The notes beneath the pieces are model-generated. The model worked only from the letters and a program-made list of their open reading frames with translations, was not told the DNA's origin and did no database searches. Below, one piece after another: positions 26,064-34,380 of a stretch of 64,000 nucleotides of DNA. The position numbers were made by a program, and so were the translations under genes. Source of the DNA: JBBRHQ01 sp963738305 (GTDB lineage Bacteria; Actinomycetota; Thermoleophilia; Solirubrobacterales; 70-9); NCBI GenBank assembly GCA_963738305.1, contig CAVTVU010000001.1:1240001-1304000 (forward strand), given 5' to 3'. The stretch's first letter is position 1. Each line of letters opens with the position of its first letter.

Positions 26064-27500
26064 TCAGTGGCGGCGAATGAAGTGGCGGATCACCCCGACC
26101 GCCGGCGACCGGAAGGGGTAGTAGAGACTGGAGACGTGGCCGCGGTTGGGCACCACGTAGAGGCGAGAGCGGGAGAAGCGCCGCGCCGTCTGCCGCGCCT
26201 CCTTCACCGAGGTGATGTCGTCGACCTGGCCGGCCAGGATCAGGGTCGGGAAGCTCCTCGGTGCCCGCCACCCCTTCGGCACCGGAGGCTCGAGGCCGCC
26301 CGCGGGCGGAGCCGGCCAGGTCAGGCAGTTGGTCTGGTGTGCCGCCGAGGAGAGCAGGTACTCGCGGCGGGTGAACGGCGCGAAGTAGCCGCGGGGCAGG
26401 CCCTTGACCGAGGCGGTGAGCTGGCGGATCCGCTTGTTGATCGGCGCTCGCGTGTCCCAGAGCTGCGGGTAGTCGTTGCACTCGACTGCGATCTCGAGGC
26501 CGTAGGAGAAGGAATGAACGTCGCCGAAGCCGGGCGGGCCGGGCCAGATCAGCTTGTTTAGCCGGCGTGGCCTTCCGCGCAGGAACAGCCGGTCCCCCTC
26601 GTCGAGGTTGATGTAGGACCCTGGAGCGAAGGTCCCGGCCTCCAGCGCGGCCTCCAGCAGGTCATCGGTTGCGCGGCCGGCGTCATGGAAGCGGCGGACC
26701 ACCCGCTGGAAGCGGCGGAACGGCCGGGGCGGGCAGCGGGAGGAGTGGCGGCAGGCGATCCGCAGCCCATGGCGGAAGGCCGGGAAAAGGGTGCGCCAGT
26801 AGGGATCGTTCGCGGGATAGGCCGAGTCGAGGATCAGGCCCCGCAGCTTCGACGCATGGCGGACCGCGTAGGCCTGGCCCTGGAGGGTGCCGTAGGAGTC
26901 GCCGTAGAGGAAGATGCGGCCGAGGCCGAGCGAGCGGCGCACCGCGTCGATGTCGTCGGCGGCCTCCGCCGTGGTGTAGGCCGCGTATCGCGCGCCCAGC
27001 TGGTCGGCGCACTCCCCGACCGCGATGTGCTCCTGGATCTGCCCTCTCTGAAGCGGGTCGCAGTGGACAGCCCCCGATCGCCCGGTTCCCCGCTCGTCCA
27101 CCAGCAGCAGGTCCCGCCGGCGGAGGATCGGGCCGAGAGCGGCGATCAGCGAGGCGGCGTAGGGGTGGTCGGTCGCCGCATAGCCGGGGCCGCCCTCCAC
27201 GCCGACGATCGTGCCCAGCGAACGCCGCCCCCTCTCGATCCGGGGACGCAGCGCGAAGGCCACCTTGAGCTTTCCCGTTGCCGGATGGCCGCGGCGCACC
27301 GGGACCTTGACGTGACCGCAGCGGAAGAGGCGGGGAGACCCGAGATCGCAACGGTGCAGCCTTGGCGGATGGACCCTCGCCTCGTGCGCCGCGGTGCGTG
27401 CAGGAGCGGGGTCGCCGCCGGCCACGGCCAGCAAGGTGGCCAGAGCTGCGGCCAGGCCCCCGGCGGCGCGCAGCCGGCCGGCTTGCCCCCGCGCGCTCAA
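26064..27500 (-). CDS. alpha/beta hydrolase, S33 (tripeptidyl aminopeptidase-like), exported
   Basis: A 478-residue alpha/beta-hydrolase. A signal-like N-terminus (GGLAAALATLLAVAGG) is followed by F-R-C-G-H-V-K-V-P-V. The oxyanion region is G-V-E-G-G-P-G-Y, then D-E-R-G-T-G-R-S-G. The nucleophile elbow is L-Y-G-D-S-Y-G-T, the catalytic Asp lies in L-A-G-Q-V-D-D-I-T and the His in N-R-G-H-V-S-S. Layout and length match secreted S33 aminopeptidases of actinobacteria. The start is taken as TTG 27500, overlapping the GT20 stop; the frame runs further upstream. Substrate unknown. Confidence 0.85.
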   Translation of the reverse strand: MSARGQAGRLRAAGGLAAALATLLAVAGGDPAPARTAAHEARVHPPRLHRCDLGSPRLFRCGHVKVPVRRGHPATGKLKVAFALRPRIERGRRSLGTIVGVEGGPGYAATDHPYAASLIAALGPILRRRDLLLVDERGTGRSGAVHCDPLQRGQIQEHIAVGECADQLGARYAAYTTAEAADDIDAVRRSLGLGRIFLYGDSYGTLQGQAYAVRHASKLRGLILDSAYPANDPYWRTLFPAFRHGLRIACRHSSRCPPRPFRRFQRVVRRFHDAGRATDDLLEAALEAGTFAPGSYINLDEGDRLFLRGRPRRLNKLIWPGPPGFGDVHSFSYGLEIAVECNDYPQLWDTRAPINKRIRQLTASVKGLPRGYFAPFTRREYLLSSAAHQTNCLTWPAPPAGGLEPPVPKGWRAPRSFPTLILAGQVDDITSVKEARQTARRFSRSRLYVVPNRGHVSSLYYPFRSPAVGVIRHFIRRH

Positions 27501-28987
27501 GCGGACGTTGCCTGGGCCGCGCGCCCTTCCTGCACGGCTCTGATGTCGTCGAGCTGTTCGTCCACCCAGTCGCCCGGATTGCGGGAGTGGATGATCTCCT
27601 TCAGCCGCTCGGCCCGCAGCCTCTTCTCCTCGGGATCCATGGTCAGCGCCCGGTAGATCGTGTCGGCCTGCTCCTGGACGTCGAACGGGTTGACCGAGAG
27701 GGCGCAATCCGCCAGCTCCTCGTGGGATCCGGTGTTCTCGGAGAGCATCAGGACCCCGTTGCGCGTGTTGACGGCCGGCGCCTCCTTCGCCACAAGGTTC
27801 ATCCCGTCGAAGATCGAGTTGACCATCAGCAGATCGAAGTGCTTGTAGCGGGCGACGGCCTCCGGGAAGTTCTCGTAGATCTTCAGGTCGATCGGCATCC
27901 AGTCCGTGGTCCCGTGGCGGTGGTTGACGACCGCCACCAGGGCCTCGATCCGCTCCAGATACTCGGCGTACTCCGGGACGTCCTGGCGGGAAGGCTGAAG
28001 GTGGGCGATGAAGGTGACCTCCTCGCGGAACTCCGGATGCTGCTGGAGGAACGTGTCGAAGGCCGTGAAGCCACGGAGCACGTTCTTGGAGAGGTCGGCG
28101 CGATCGACCCGGATGATCAGGTACTTGCGCCGCCGCTCCAGGACCTCACGCTCGGCCTCCGCCACCTCCTCGGAGGAGGCTGCCCGCTCGAGCCGGTCGG
28201 CGTCGATCGAGAGGGGGTAGGCGCGGACGAGGGTCTCGCCGCCGGGGTGGGTGACCCGGCTCCCGCGGAAGTCGACGTCGACCTCCATCAGCTCGTCGCA
28301 GCAGCGCAGGAAGTTCCGGCAGTAGGCACTGGTGTGGAAGCCGATGATGTCGTTGGCGAGCATGCCCCGGTAGATGGCCTCCCGGATCCTGCCCGGGAGG
28401 ATCCGCCAGCTGTCGGGTTGGGACCAGGGGATGTGGACGAAGAAGTGCAGGAAGGCGTCGGGGCGCTCGGCCCGGATCAGCCCGGGTGCCGTGTAGAGGT
28501 GGTAGTCGTGGAGCATCACGAGCGGCCGCTCGTCGCTCTCGATCTGCCGCAGAACTCCGCGGGCGATGTCGCGGTTGACCGTCTGGTAGCCGTAATCCCA
28601 GGCGTCCAGCTCCTCCTGGCGGATGTCGGGGGCGTTGGAGAGGTCCCACAGGTAGTGCTGTATGAACCAGAGGATCGGGTTGGCGATCACGTTGTAGAAG
28701 CGCTCATAAGCCGCCGCGTCGCTCTCGATCAGGCAGACCCGGTAGGCGACGCCGCCGATCGAGATCTCGACCGGGCCCGAGTCGCTCTCCTCGGAGACGG
28801 AGACGTCCTCGTCGGTCATCGCGGAGGCGATCCAGAGGGCGTCGCGGTGGGAGACGAGCCCGGTGAGCGCGGTGACGAGCCCGCCGCCTCCCCGACGAAC
28901 CGTCCTGTCGCCCTGCTCGTCGGTCTCGAACTGCGCCGGGCCGCGATTGGAGACGATGATCAGCGGCTGGTCACGGTCGGGTGTCAT
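27497..28987 (-). CDS. otsA: GT20 glycosyltransferase, probable trehalose-6-phosphate synthase
   Basis: A 496-residue GT-B enzyme of family GT20 that would join UDP- or GDP-glucose to glucose-6-phosphate. Visible: S-N-R-G-P-A-Q-F at the N-terminus, the donor glycine loop G-G-G-G-L-V-T-A-L, L-H-D-Y-H-L-Y, F-V-H-I-P-W-S-Q, donor-phosphate R/K in R-V-D-R-A-D-L-S-K-N, and D-G-M-N-L-V-A-K-E. A related activity such as glucosylglycerol-phosphate synthase is possible. No trehalose-phosphatase gene is nearby. It overlaps the hydrolase start by 4 bp. Confidence 0.85.
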   Translation of the reverse strand: MTPDRDQPLIIVSNRGPAQFETDEQGDRTVRRGGGGLVTALTGLVSHRDALWIASAMTDEDVSVSEESDSGPVEISIGGVAYRVCLIESDAAAYERFYNVIANPILWFIQHYLWDLSNAPDIRQEELDAWDYGYQTVNRDIARGVLRQIESDERPLVMLHDYHLYTAPGLIRAERPDAFLHFFVHIPWSQPDSWRILPGRIREAIYRGMLANDIIGFHTSAYCRNFLRCCDELMEVDVDFRGSRVTHPGGETLVRAYPLSIDADRLERAASSEEVAEAEREVLERRRKYLIIRVDRADLSKNVLRGFTAFDTFLQQHPEFREEVTFIAHLQPSRQDVPEYAEYLERIEALVAVVNHRHGTTDWMPIDLKIYENFPEAVARYKHFDLLMVNSIFDGMNLVAKEAPAVNTRNGVLMLSENTGSHEELADCALSVNPFDVQEQADTIYRALTMDPEEKRLRAERLKEIIHSRNPGDWVDEQLDDIRAVQEGRAAQATSA

Positions 28988-29050
28988 CCCGCCCAGAGCC
29001 TACTTGCCGTGCGATCGGGGCCGATCCGGCGAATAGAGTCGGCAACCGGC

Positions 29051-29731
29051 GTGAGCAGAGTCCTCCTCTTCTCGATTACGGCTGCGTTCAACCCGACGCT
29101 GTTGGCGGCGACCACGGTGATGCTGTTGCTGCCGAAGCCGAAGCGCCTGCTGCTCGGCTACCTCTGCGGGGCGATGGTCACCAGCATCGCGCTCGGCCTG
29201 GTGATCGTCTTCTCGCTCGAGGGAACGGGCTCGGTCAGCACCGCCCAGAACACGCTCAGTCCCGCGACCGACCTGGCGCTCGGCGGCATCCTTCTGCTGT
29301 TGGCGCTTGTCCTGGTCAGCGGTCGCGACGAGGGCCTGCGGGAGCGTCGCCGGCAAAAGAAGGAGGGAAAACCCCAGAAGGAACCTCGCTGGAGGGCATT
29401 CCTCAGCAAGGGAAACGCCCGCGACACCTTTGTCGTCGGGGCGCTGCTCACCCTCCCGGGCGGCTCCTATCTGGCCGGCCTGGACGCGATGGCGAAACAG
29501 GACCTGAACACGATCGAGACGGTGCTCACGGTGCTCGGCTTCAACTTGGTCATGCTGGCCCTGCTCGAGCTGCCGCTGATCGGCTACGCGCTGGCGCCCG
29601 ACTGGACGCCGCAGGCTGTCGATCGGTTCAAGGCATGGATCGCCCACCGCGGCCGGCGGATCGCGATCTACGGCTGCGCTGGAGTCGGAACCGCGTTGGT
29701 CATCCGCGGCCTGATCGAACTGCTCAGCTAG
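29051..29731 (+). CDS. GAP family (SAP-like) membrane protein (second copy)
   Basis: A 226-residue paralogue of the protein at 1358-2074: A-F-N-P-T-L-L-A-A-T-T-V-M-L-L-L-P-K-P-K-R, T-L-S-P-A-T-D-L, L-P-G-G-S-Y-L-A-G-L and L-L-E-L-P-L-I-G-Y-A-L-A-P-D-W-T. About six helices with a basic loop near residues 100-120. GTG 29051 gives M-S-R-V-L-L-F-S. It lies alone on the plus strand between two trehalose-type glycosyltransferases and is convergent with the second one (3 bp apart). A role in exporting a sugar lipid would fit this setting but is inference. Confidence 0.85.
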   Translation: MSRVLLFSITAAFNPTLLAATTVMLLLPKPKRLLLGYLCGAMVTSIALGLVIVFSLEGTGSVSTAQNTLSPATDLALGGILLLLALVLVSGRDEGLRERRRQKKEGKPQKEPRWRAFLSKGNARDTFVVGALLTLPGGSYLAGLDAMAKQDLNTIETVLTVLGFNLVMLALLELPLIGYALAPDWTPQAVDRFKAWIAHRGRRIAIYGCAGVGTALVIRGLIELLS

Positions 29732-29734
29732 CGC

Positions 29735-30973
29735 TCAGACGTCGAGCTGGTCGAACAACCCCAGCCAGTCGCGCAGCAGGCGCGGGCTGAGGAAATGCGC
29801 GCGGGAATGCTCCTTACCGCCCCGGCCGAGGCGGCGCCCCAGCTCCGGGTCGGCGAGGACCTCCGTGCAGCGGCGGGCGCACTCCTCGCTCGAGTCGACC
29901 AGGAAACCGGTCTCGCCGTCCTTGATCTGCAGCGGGATGCCGCCGACGTTGCCGGCGATCGTCGGGCGCCCCTTCCAGAGGGCCTCGGTCACCGTCAGGC
30001 CGAACCCCTCACGGATCGACTTCTGGAGGACGACGTCGGATTGCGACTGGAACGCGTTGACCTCGATCGCACCCACGTTGTTGAGGTTGTTGAGGATCTT
30101 GATGTCCGGGTCGGAATCGGCGTACTCGAAGGTCCTCTGGAAGAACTCCCAGCCCTCGGGATCGTCGGTTGCCATCGAGCCGACCAGGGCGAGCTGGATC
30201 TCGGGGATCTCCTCCGTGACCAGACGGTAGGCGTCGATCACCCCCATCGGGTCCTTCCACGGATCGAAGCGGGACACCTGGGTGATCAGCGGTCGGTCGA
30301 TGTCGATCCCGAACTGGCCGCACACGAAGGCCGCGTCCTCAGGGGAGAACGCCATGTTCTTCGGCGAGAGGGGGTCGATCGCCGGAGGGATGATGCTGAT
30401 CCGGGGATTGCCGTCCATCCCTGCCGGCACGTACTGCCGCATGTGCCAGACCGTCGCGTCGTAGTCGGAGATGAGCGGCATCAACCGCTCGATTGGCTCG
30501 GGGTTGGGCTCGGAGAGGTCGATGTGGCATCGCCAGATCCAGCGCCTGCCGGCGTCGGGGGCGCCGCGCTTGAGGCCGATCGGCTGCGGGTCGTGAACCA
30601 CGATCACGTCCCACTCGCCCTGCAGCCCGTCAGCGTTGTAGGCATTGAACTCGTCGAAGAGCTTCCACTGCTCCGCGGTCAGGGTGGCCGGGTCGCCCTG
30701 GAGGGAATTGTGGAGGAGCTTGGTCGCGTTGAAGAACTCCTCCTTGCCGAAGATCACCTGCCAGTGGGCGTCCAGGCCGATGTCCCGCATCAGCGGCACG
30801 ATCGTGTAGAGGATCTCCGACACGCCTCCGCCGAATGCGGTTGCGCTGACGTGGAGCACCCGCTTTCCCTCCAGCGGGGCGGAGAGTCGGCCGATCTCGT
30901 CGATCAGCTCCCGGCCGACGATGTGGGTGTAGTCGGCCAGTGACTTCTGGCCCAGGGCGACTTCCTGCAACAA
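29735..30973 (-). CDS. treT: trehalose synthase, GT4 type (TreT-like)
   Basis: A 412-residue GT-B glycosyltransferase. S-A-T-A-F-G-G-G-V-S-E-I-L near residue 45, H-W-Q-V-I-F-G, E-F-F-N-A-T-K, V-H-D-P-Q-P-I-G-L, and the donor-site E-x7-E region E-G-F-G-L-T-V-T-E-A-L follow the TreT/trehalose phosphorylase-like GT4 pattern. TreT makes trehalose reversibly from NDP-glucose and glucose. Length is typical. The start is 30973 (M-L-Q-E-V). It is separated from the GT20 gene by an opposing GAP gene. Confidence 0.85.
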   Translation of the reverse strand: MLQEVALGQKSLADYTHIVGRELIDEIGRLSAPLEGKRVLHVSATAFGGGVSEILYTIVPLMRDIGLDAHWQVIFGKEEFFNATKLLHNSLQGDPATLTAEQWKLFDEFNAYNADGLQGEWDVIVVHDPQPIGLKRGAPDAGRRWIWRCHIDLSEPNPEPIERLMPLISDYDATVWHMRQYVPAGMDGNPRISIIPPAIDPLSPKNMAFSPEDAAFVCGQFGIDIDRPLITQVSRFDPWKDPMGVIDAYRLVTEEIPEIQLALVGSMATDDPEGWEFFQRTFEYADSDPDIKILNNLNNVGAIEVNAFQSQSDVVLQKSIREGFGLTVTEALWKGRPTIAGNVGGIPLQIKDGETGFLVDSSEECARRCTEVLADPELGRRLGRGGKEHSRAHFLSPRLLRDWLGLFDQLDV

Positions 30974-30994
30974 AGGGGCCCCCGCCTCCTTCGT

Positions 30995-32212
30995 CTAGCC
31001 GCTGGAGACGCTGGTCGGGCGTGTGCCGAGGGTGACTTCGACCTCCTCGGTCTGGCCGTCGCGAAGGACGCGAAGCCTGACCACCTCGCCGGGGCTGTGG
31101 GCGGCGATCAGGCGGGCAAGGTCGTCGGGCCTGACGACCTTGTGGCCGTCGACGGAGAGGATCACGTCGCCGCCGGTGGTGTAGGCGCCGCCCTGGAAGC
31201 GGATGTGGTCGCTACCGCCCTTCAGCCCTGCATCATCGGCGGGCCCGTCGGGGACGACCTCGGCGATCAGCCCGCCGGAATCGGTGTCGAGGCCGAGCCG
31301 CTCCGCGAGCTGGGGATATAGCGCCTGGCTCGATACGCCGATGTAGGCATACTTGGCCTCGCCCCCCGAGCGCAGCTGTGCGATCGAGCGCTTCACCGCG
31401 GAGACCGGGACCGCGAAGCCGACTCCGTCGTTCGCGCCGGAGCGAGTCTCGATCTGCTGGTTGATCCCGACCACGCGCCCGCCCGCGTCGAGCAGCGGCC
31501 CGCCGGAGTTGCCGGGATTGATCGAGGCGTCGGTCTGGATCGCTCCCTCGATCTGGAACTGGGTCAGGGACTTGACCGAGCGGTCGGTGGCCGAGATCAC
31601 CCCCACCGAGAGCGACTGCTGCTCGCCGAAGGGGCTGCCGATCGCGGCGACGGGCTGGCCCACCACCAGGTTGCGGTCGTCGCCCAGCTCGAGCGGGTGT
31701 ATCTCGAGTCCGTCGGGATCGACCTTCAGCAGGGCGACGTCGGCGAACGGGTCGAAGCCGGTCACGTCGGCGGGGACGACGTTGCGGTCGGGGAACTCCA
31801 CGAAGACCTGGTCGGCCACGGCGCGGTTGCCGCCGCTTCCCTCGGTCACCACGTGGGCGTTGGTGACGATCTCGCCGTCGGCGCCGAGAACGAACCCCGA
31901 TCCCTCCGCCGCCGCGGCTCCCGAGAGGATGCCCGAGCCGCTGCCGCCGAAGATCGACCGGATGGTGACCACGCCGGGGGAGTCCTCCCTGAAGACCTTG
32001 GCGGCGTCGAATCCGGAGTCGGCAGCCGCCACGACGATCTGGTGGGTCGTCTTCCCGGCCCCGCCGGAGGGGACGGTCACCGTGGTCGTCTCGTTGTCCG
32101 AGCCGCCGCAGCCGGTGAGCAGCGCTCCGACCGTCAGCAGTCCCACGAGGCCGGCGGTCACGGGCCCCGAGCGGGACCCCCCGCGGCGCGTGGGGCGGAG
32201 GCCCCGGCTCAC
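30995..32212 (-). CDS. HtrA/DegP-type serine protease with PDZ domain (S1C), putative lipoprotein
   Basis: A 405-residue envelope protease. The N-terminal basic region is followed by a hydrophobic stretch and lipobox L-L-T-G-C, so it is probably lipid-anchored. Triad: His in T-N-A-H-V-V, Asp in D-V-A-L-L, Ser in G-N-S-G-G-P-L-L. A C-terminal PDZ domain (about residues 300-395; G-G-D-V-I-L-S-V-D-G-H) recognises exposed C-termini. The ATG overlaps the stop of the histidine kinase, and the two-component pair lies directly upstream, indicating a single envelope-stress operon (response regulator, kinase, protease). Confidence 0.92.
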   Translation of the reverse strand: MSRGLRPTRRGGSRSGPVTAGLVGLLTVGALLTGCGGSDNETTTVTVPSGGAGKTTHQIVVAAADSGFDAAKVFREDSPGVVTIRSIFGGSGSGILSGAAAAEGSGFVLGADGEIVTNAHVVTEGSGGNRAVADQVFVEFPDRNVVPADVTGFDPFADVALLKVDPDGLEIHPLELGDDRNLVVGQPVAAIGSPFGEQQSLSVGVISATDRSVKSLTQFQIEGAIQTDASINPGNSGGPLLDAGGRVVGINQQIETRSGANDGVGFAVPVSAVKRSIAQLRSGGEAKYAYIGVSSQALYPQLAERLGLDTDSGGLIAEVVPDGPADDAGLKGGSDHIRFQGGAYTTGGDVILSVDGHKVVRPDDLARLIAAHSPGEVVRLRVLRDGQTEEVEVTLGTRPTSVSSG

Positions 32213-33636
32213 GCGGGGGCCTCGACCGCGGCGGCGTCGCGATCGGCCGCCGCGGCCGGGGGGAGGTCGAGAGTGAATGCGTTGAAGCGCTTGCTCGACG
32301 TGACCGCGATCCGCCCCTCCATTCGCTGCGCAAGCTCGCGGCCGATCGCCAGGCCGAGGCCGGAGCCGCTGACCGAGCCGCCGGTGTAGAAGCGCTCGAA
32401 CATCCGCTGCTGGACCCGCTTCGGTATTCCCGGCCCCTCATCGGAGACGGTCAAGGCTGCCCTGTCGTTCTCGTTGTAGGTCGTCACGGTCACCTTCGTG
32501 CCCTCCGGGGTGTGGGTGAGGGCATTGTCGAGGAGGATACGGATGATCTGGCGCGTCCGATCGGGGTCGGCCAGCGCCATGGCGGTCTGCTCGGCGCTCC
32601 TCACCTGCAGGCGCGAGCCGCGCCGGTCGGCTACGGGCCCGAACTCCCGCGCCACCTCCCGGGCCAGCGCTCCCAGGTCGACGGGCCTGGCGGAGACCTC
32701 CATCTCGCCGGCGTCGAGGCGGGAGAGGTCGAGCAGGTCCGTGGTCAGCTTGGTGAGCCGCTCGATCTGCTGGCGCATGGTGCGCACGAATTCCTCCCTG
32801 GCGATCGGGTCGGGATCCTCGTCCTCGAGCAGCTCGACGAAACCCCCGAACGAGAAGATCGGCGTCCTCAGCTCGTGGGAGGCGTTGGCGATGAACTGCT
32901 TGCGTGCGCTGTCCAGGTCGGCGAGCCGGCGCTGCATCTCGTTGAAGGTCTGGGCGAGCTGCCCGAGCTCGTCGGCCGAATCGACCGGGATCGGGGTCGC
33001 AAAGTCGCCGTCGGCGACCTTCCGGGCAGCGCCCTCCAGCCGTCCCAGCCGTCGCGACAGCGCCCGCGCGGCGTAATAGCCGGCGATCAGAGCGAGGAGG
33101 AGGGCGATGCCGCCGGCGATCAGGATCTGGCGCTTGATCAGGGCCACGTTGTCCTCGACCCCCTCCAGCGACTCGGAGAAGACCGCGATCCAGACCGGGT
33201 GTCCGCGCGGTATCGGCGCCGCGACCTCGGCCGAGCGGACGCCGGCGAGCGACTCGACGCCGACGGCCGCGGCGCCGTCCTGGGCCGCTTCGGTCGCGGT
33301 GTCGAAGCCGCTCCCCAGCGGGCTTCGCTCCAGCTCCGAGTCGGCGGCGACGAACGTGGGCACGCGATTCCCTCGGCGTACGCCGAGGACCGTCACGCGC
33401 GAGTCGGTGATCTCCGACATCCCGCGCAACAGCGACTCCAGCCGGGCCTGGGAAAGGCCCCGGCCCATCGCGTCGCGAAGGCGCGGCACCTGCCGGGAGC
33501 TCTCGTCCTCGAGCCGGGAGAGGCTCTGGGCCGTGAGGCTGGAGCGAAGCTGGGGGACGACGTAGAGGTAGACGAAGCCGACGGCGGCCGCGGTGATCGC
33601 CAGGAAGAGCAGGACGAGACGAGTGCGGAGGCTCAC
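32209..33636 (-). CDS. HAMP domain sensor histidine kinase
   Basis: A 475-residue membrane kinase. TM1 (L-V-L-L-F-L-A-I-T-A-A-A-V) begins the protein, followed by about 150 residues outside the membrane. TM2 (ILIAGGIALLLALIAGYYAA) leads into HAMP. The H-box is S-H-E-L-R-T-P-I-F with the phospho-accepting His, and the ATPase has the N-box L-L-D-N-A-L-T-H-T, G1 D-E-G-P-G-I-P and G2 G-S-G-L-G-L-A-I. It overlaps the response regulator and protease genes by 4 bp each. The signal is unknown; MprB/CseC-like envelope stress sensors have this layout. Confidence 0.93.
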   Translation of the reverse strand: MSLRTRLVLLFLAITAAAVGFVYLYVVPQLRSSLTAQSLSRLEDESSRQVPRLRDAMGRGLSQARLESLLRGMSEITDSRVTVLGVRRGNRVPTFVAADSELERSPLGSGFDTATEAAQDGAAAVGVESLAGVRSAEVAAPIPRGHPVWIAVFSESLEGVEDNVALIKRQILIAGGIALLLALIAGYYAARALSRRLGRLEGAARKVADGDFATPIPVDSADELGQLAQTFNEMQRRLADLDSARKQFIANASHELRTPIFSFGGFVELLEDEDPDPIAREEFVRTMRQQIERLTKLTTDLLDLSRLDAGEMEVSARPVDLGALAREVAREFGPVADRRGSRLQVRSAEQTAMALADPDRTRQIIRILLDNALTHTPEGTKVTVTTYNENDRAALTVSDEGPGIPKRVQQRMFERFYTGGSVSGSGLGLAIGRELAQRMEGRIAVTSSKRFNAFTLDLPPAAAADRDAAAVEAPA

Positions 33637-34337
33637 CGACGCTCTTCGCGGAAGCGGTAGCCGACGCCCCGCACCGTGAACAGGTACTCGGGCTCCTTGG
33701 GCTCCGACTCGAGCTTCTCGCGCAGGTGGCGGATGTGCACGTCGACAGTCCGGGGATCGCGGAACTCGGAGTCCCCCCAGACGTGCTCCAGGAGCTTCTC
33801 GCGTCCGAGCACGCGGCCTGGCGAGCGCGCCAGGGCCGCCAGGATCTCGAACTCGACATAGGTCAGCCGGGCCTCGTCTCCACGCACCGTGACGGCGCGG
33901 CGGGCGAAGTCGATCTCCAGGTCGCCGCTGGAGATCGGCTCCTCGTCCGGGTCGGCCCCAGGCATCCGGGAGCGCCGCAGGGCCGCCTTGACGCGGCTGC
34001 GGAACTCCCTCATCGAGAACGGCTTGGTGATGTAGTCGTCGGCCCCCATCTCCAGGCCGGCCACCTTGTCCAATTCGTCGCCCTTGGCGGTCAGCATGAT
34101 GATCGGGACCTGGCTGCGGGCGCGGAGGCGGCGGCAGACCTCGACCCCATCGAGTCGCGGCAGCATCAGGTCGAGGATGACGAGGTCGAAGCTTCCCTCG
34201 GCGAACCGCAGCAGGGCATCCTGCCCGTCGAGCGCCGATACGACCTCGTAACCGTCCTTCCGCAGTGGGTAGCTCAGCAGGGTCTGAACCGACCGCTCAT
34301 CGTCAACGAGCAGGATTCGGGCGGAGCCCTCGGACAT
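33633..34337 (-). CDS. OmpR/PhoB family response regulator
   Basis: A 234-residue two-domain regulator. The receiver domain has an acidic pocket D-D-E, phospho-acceptor Asp in L-V-I-L-D-L-M-L-P-R, the T-A-K switch and Lys in Y-I-T-K-P-F. The C-terminal winged helix has Y-V-E-F-E-I-L-A-A-L and V-D-V-H-I-R-H-L-R-E-K. ATG 34337 is chosen (M-S-E-G-S-A-R-I-L-L-V-D-D); the longer frame is opposite the M28-like gene. It is the first gene of the RR-HK-HtrA operon, divergent from the M28-like gene by 43 bp, so the shared spacer probably holds its operator. Confidence 0.94.
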   Translation of the reverse strand: MSEGSARILLVDDERSVQTLLSYPLRKDGYEVVSALDGQDALLRFAEGSFDLVILDLMLPRLDGVEVCRRLRARSQVPIIMLTAKGDELDKVAGLEMGADDYITKPFSMREFRSRVKAALRRSRMPGADPDEEPISSGDLEIDFARRAVTVRGDEARLTYVEFEILAALARSPGRVLGREKLLEHVWGDSEFRDPRTVDVHIRHLREKLESEPKEPEYLFTVRGVGYRFREERR

Positions 34338-34380
34338 GGATGAAGGGTAGAGCGCACCGGTTTCTGCTTCTCTGCCTGTG

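Noticed and set aside
27362..29731. 789-codon plus-strand open frame
   Set aside because: It runs antisense to the GT20 synthase, which has full family motifs. Its own product is Val/Asp/Gly-rich without any domain, as expected of the opposite frame in GC-rich DNA. Only its last 226 codons (GAP family) are real.
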